DNA from: Niabella beijingensis
Lineage (GTDB): Bacteria; Bacteroidota; Bacteroidia; Chitinophagales; Chitinophagaceae
Assembly: GCF_020034665.1 (NCBI RefSeq)
Contig: NZ_JAIQDI010000001.1
Location: 1,922,001 to 1,986,000, forward strand
Direction: 5' to 3'
DNA length: 64,000 nucleotides
A program made the position numbers and the translations under genes. Below the pieces are notes generated by a model. That model made no database searches, was not told where the DNA came from, and saw only the letters and a program-made list of their open reading frames with translations. How positions within the stretch are numbered: the first letter of the stretch is position 1; every line of letters begins with the position of its first letter. Shown piece after piece: positions 62,058 to 64,000 of the stretch.

Positions 62058-63194
62058 TTATAGTTTATGACCTCTTTTCCCCTGCAGCTGAATGCTGCGT
62101 TTGCCAGATTTCCTTTTTTGTTCAATTTTATCCCCTGCGGAGTTTTGTTTTTGAGATTTTTCTTCGGTAACACTTTTCTTTAAATCTTCCAATAATTCCA
62201 AATATGCCGGTGTGGGAATAATCCGGCTATAATCCTTTTCAACCGGGTTGATCAATGTTGAATTCCTGAAGTAGTCAGCGAGCAGCATACAATTATCCTG
62301 ACGGCCATAACCGGTAAATCCGGAAAGGTCAATCTTTGCCTCTTTTTCAAGCTCACTAACAGGGATGTACGATCTCAGATGAATTCCGGGTTGGGAAATG
62401 ATTCCCTTTTCGCCGAATTTCTTAGCCGTAACTATTTCCGATATTTTTCCGTGATGGCGATAATTTAACCGGGCGGATGAAATCCAGTTCTTTGCGGAAC
62501 GCTTCATTTCCAGATCCTTGTCCATTCTGTTGATATCTGAGTTTGCTAAAAGGAATCTAAAAGCCTCCGGTAAATTATAAAAATGATACCGTCGGATCTC
62601 CTTTGTTGCGGGCGAGATCAGTGGGCTTTCGGTCATTTCAACTTCATACTTCCACCGATTGTCATAAAGCTCTTTGTGTTTTCTATTTTCCTCTAAACTA
62701 TAGAGCCAGTCCTCCGTCATAAATTCCAGGTGAAGTCCAATACCATATCTTGAATCATTTACCGCCAGGGCTAATTCCAAGTATTGCGAACCGGGGTCAT
62801 AATTATTTTGAAAATAGAAATCAAAATCCGTAAGATTTTCAAAGTCCCTAACAGTTTTCTTACCAAAATCCATGTAAATCCCCTCTAATATGGAACATTG
62901 TTCGTAGACCTCAGTCCCCAGATACGGGAGTCGTGAAATTTGAAGAATCGTCTCTGAGTTATCAGGTGAAACAATGCTCCCGGAGTTATAATAATTACCC
63001 GTTTTAATTTTATGGTATACGCAATCAAATCTCCGGACATCTCTTAAAATCAGTTCTTCCACTGCCTCCTGAATCCCGCTATAAAAATTCCATTCTTTAA
63101 ACGGAACAGGAAAATTCTGCCCTGGAGTTCGTGCTAAAACGTCTGTATAATCATTTCCTGTGAGTTCCAGGATATATTTGAATTCATTTTCCAT
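62058..63194 (-). CDS. Mobile-element protein sharing a domain with its neighbour
   Basis: 378 residues from ATG 63194; an upstream TTG at 63218 is less plausible. No named family. N-terminal part (about 1-250) is acidic and mixed alpha/beta (YILELTGNDYTDVLARTPGQ, DLEMKRSAKNWISSARL). Residues about 260-350 repeat a segment of the next gene: PGIHLRSYIPVSELEKEAKIDL here against PGIHLKCHLPVGQLEQKAEIDL there (key residues PGIHL, KAxIDLS, LLADYF, LxLL). The C terminus is strongly basic (KIEQKRKSGKRSIQLQGKRG). Two tandem paralogous proteins are typical of expanded element-specific families such as relaxosome or replication accessory proteins. Confidence 0.72.
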   Translation of the reverse strand: MENEFKYILELTGNDYTDVLARTPGQNFPVPFKEWNFYSGIQEAVEELILRDVRRFDCVYHKIKTGNYYNSGSIVSPDNSETILQISRLPYLGTEVYEQCSILEGIYMDFGKKTVRDFENLTDFDFYFQNNYDPGSQYLELALAVNDSRYGIGLHLEFMTEDWLYSLEENRKHKELYDNRWKYEVEMTESPLISPATKEIRRYHFYNLPEAFRFLLANSDINRMDKDLEMKRSAKNWISSARLNYRHHGKISEIVTAKKFGEKGIISQPGIHLRSYIPVSELEKEAKIDLSGFTGYGRQDNCMLLADYFRNSTLINPVEKDYSRIIPTPAYLELLEDLKKSVTEEKSQKQNSAGDKIEQKRKSGKRSIQLQGKRGHKL

Positions 63195-63241
63195 GTCGTT
63201 AGCATATGAGATAAACAAGAGTCTTCGCTTTCAGTTCTTCT

Positions 63242-64000
63242 TTATAGCCTGGGTCCTTGAGTGCCTGGTGGAGGGACGTTTCTTTCGGATCTGATTCGCT
63301 TTCGCTGAACTTCGTCAGTTTTCTCGGCCAAATCAGCTTTATTTTCTACTTGACGTTTCTTAAACGCTGAGTCCAGCATTATCAGCAGTTGAAGAGCACC
63401 CTGATTATTATCAAAGCTCATATACATTCCTTTGCCAGCTTCATTCACTTTCTGATACTTAGATAGCACCACGGCGTCTTTTAAATTATCGATAAGCTCC
63501 GCCTTTCTTAGATAAAAGGGATAGGGTAGTCCACTGGCAGTGTCCTGGTCAAACAGCCGCTCTTCCAGGCTGAGTAAGTTTTCAATTCCTTTTTCAACAT
63601 CATAGTGTGATTGCTCCTGAATGACTTCATCATTCAACAGATCCACTTTCGCTACAGCGTTTTGCACTTTTTCCCAGGTTAACCTTAGCGTGTATGACGA
63701 TTGGATCTGCTCCCCAATATTATGCTGTTGCTTCTGGTCCATATTTAGGAGTAGCGTCAGAAATCCATCATAAGGAATCAGGTCAGTATAATGGGAATAA
63801 TCATCGTTCCTGTAACCCGGTTCAACAAAATAATTAGCCAGCAATAAATGTTCATCGCTATCATTGTAATTTCCCAGGGAGGAAAGATCTATTTCCGCTT
63901 TCTGTTCTAATTGACCTACCGGCAAGTGACACTTCAGGTGGATACCCGGTTCTGGCACATTTTCTCCTGTATCCGGATTTTTTATTGCAAGAAGCTCGGC
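63242..64000 (-). CDS. Paralogous mobile-element protein, 5' end beyond the window
   Basis: Partial: the frame stays open from 63242 to the window edge at 64000, so the start lies outside; a GTG at 63958 is inside the shared domain and is not the true start. The first visible residues read AELLAIKNPDTGENVPEPGIHL and align with the 62058 gene (EIVTAKKFGEKGIISQPGIHL there). After the shared domain (through about LIPYDGFLTLLLNM) the proteins diverge: this one has a helical middle (KGIENLLSLEERLFDQD) and a conserved-looking GMYMSFDNNQGALQLLIML, then a basic Pro-containing end (RNVPPPGTQGPRL). Function unknown. Confidence 0.7.
   Translation of the reverse strand, partial: AELLAIKNPDTGENVPEPGIHLKCHLPVGQLEQKAEIDLSSLGNYNDSDEHLLLANYFVEPGYRNDDYSHYTDLIPYDGFLTLLLNMDQKQQHNIGEQIQSSYTLRLTWEKVQNAVAKVDLLNDEVIQEQSHYDVEKGIENLLSLEERLFDQDTASGLPYPFYLRKAELIDNLKDAVVLSKYQKVNEAGKGMYMSFDNNQGALQLLIMLDSAFKKRQVENKADLAEKTDEVQRKRIRSERNVPPPGTQGPRL

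Overview
The window reads as chromosome from a member of the Bacteroidota, most likely the Chitinophagaceae. The signs are two SusC/SusD pairs, Bacteroidota-type promoters (TTTG, spacer, TAnnTTTG), TPR-containing lipoprotein sensor kinases, GH78/GH20/GH172 enzymes and a beta-helix protein with a membrane tail. The placement rests on gene content and promoter style; no rRNA, tRNA or CRISPR array was seen.

Layout. 11-11372 is a mixed carbohydrate/signalling segment: an exported formylglycine-generating-enzyme-like protein, an orphan TPR histidine kinase, a VOC protein, a choice-of-anchor I lipoprotein, a GH78 rhamnosidase, a membrane AraC regulator and an S33 alpha/beta-hydrolase with spaced operator-like repeats between them. 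11640-16904 holds an unknown membrane protein, a 55-residue peptide gene closed by a strong terminator, a TPR kinase/response regulator pair and four small proteins. 17055-32801 is one tightly packed ten-gene minus-strand operon with a recognisable promoter (about 32890) and terminator (about 16991): SusC, SusD, a tachylectin-type lectin lipoprotein, GH172, MurQ, a ceramidase-like protein, an MFS sugar porter, GH20, a BadF-type amino-sugar kinase and a Tat-exported DegT aminotransferase. It fits capture and catabolism of GlcNAc/MurNAc glycans, with a divergent DeoR regulator at 33020. 33919-45517 is a second uptake locus: a GH-A clan hydrolase, a nucleoside-hydrolase-like protein, SusD, SusC, a GRP-type sugar transporter, a nucleoside hydrolase and ribokinase, which together fit scavenging of nucleosides/ribose. 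45736-52355 carries a TPR protein, a LytS/LytTR pair, an exported chorismate mutase and a large beta-helix protein.

From about 52.4 kb to the end the DNA changes character: the sampled lines of 52.7-57.6 kb are clearly AT-richer (about 27-38% GC) than the backbone (about 47%). A pair of degenerate in-frame repeats (52408-52685) marks the junction. Next comes a compact four-gene operon (D12-class adenine methyltransferase, calcineurin-like phosphoesterase, ORC/CDC6-like P-loop ATPase, two-lobed Rossmann-like protein) that I consider the best candidate for an undescribed defence system. Beyond it (57682-64000) lie mobile-element genes: an LPD-like protein, a lipoprotein, a second adenine methyltransferase, a prim-pol and two tandem paralogous proteins of unknown function, the last running off the window.
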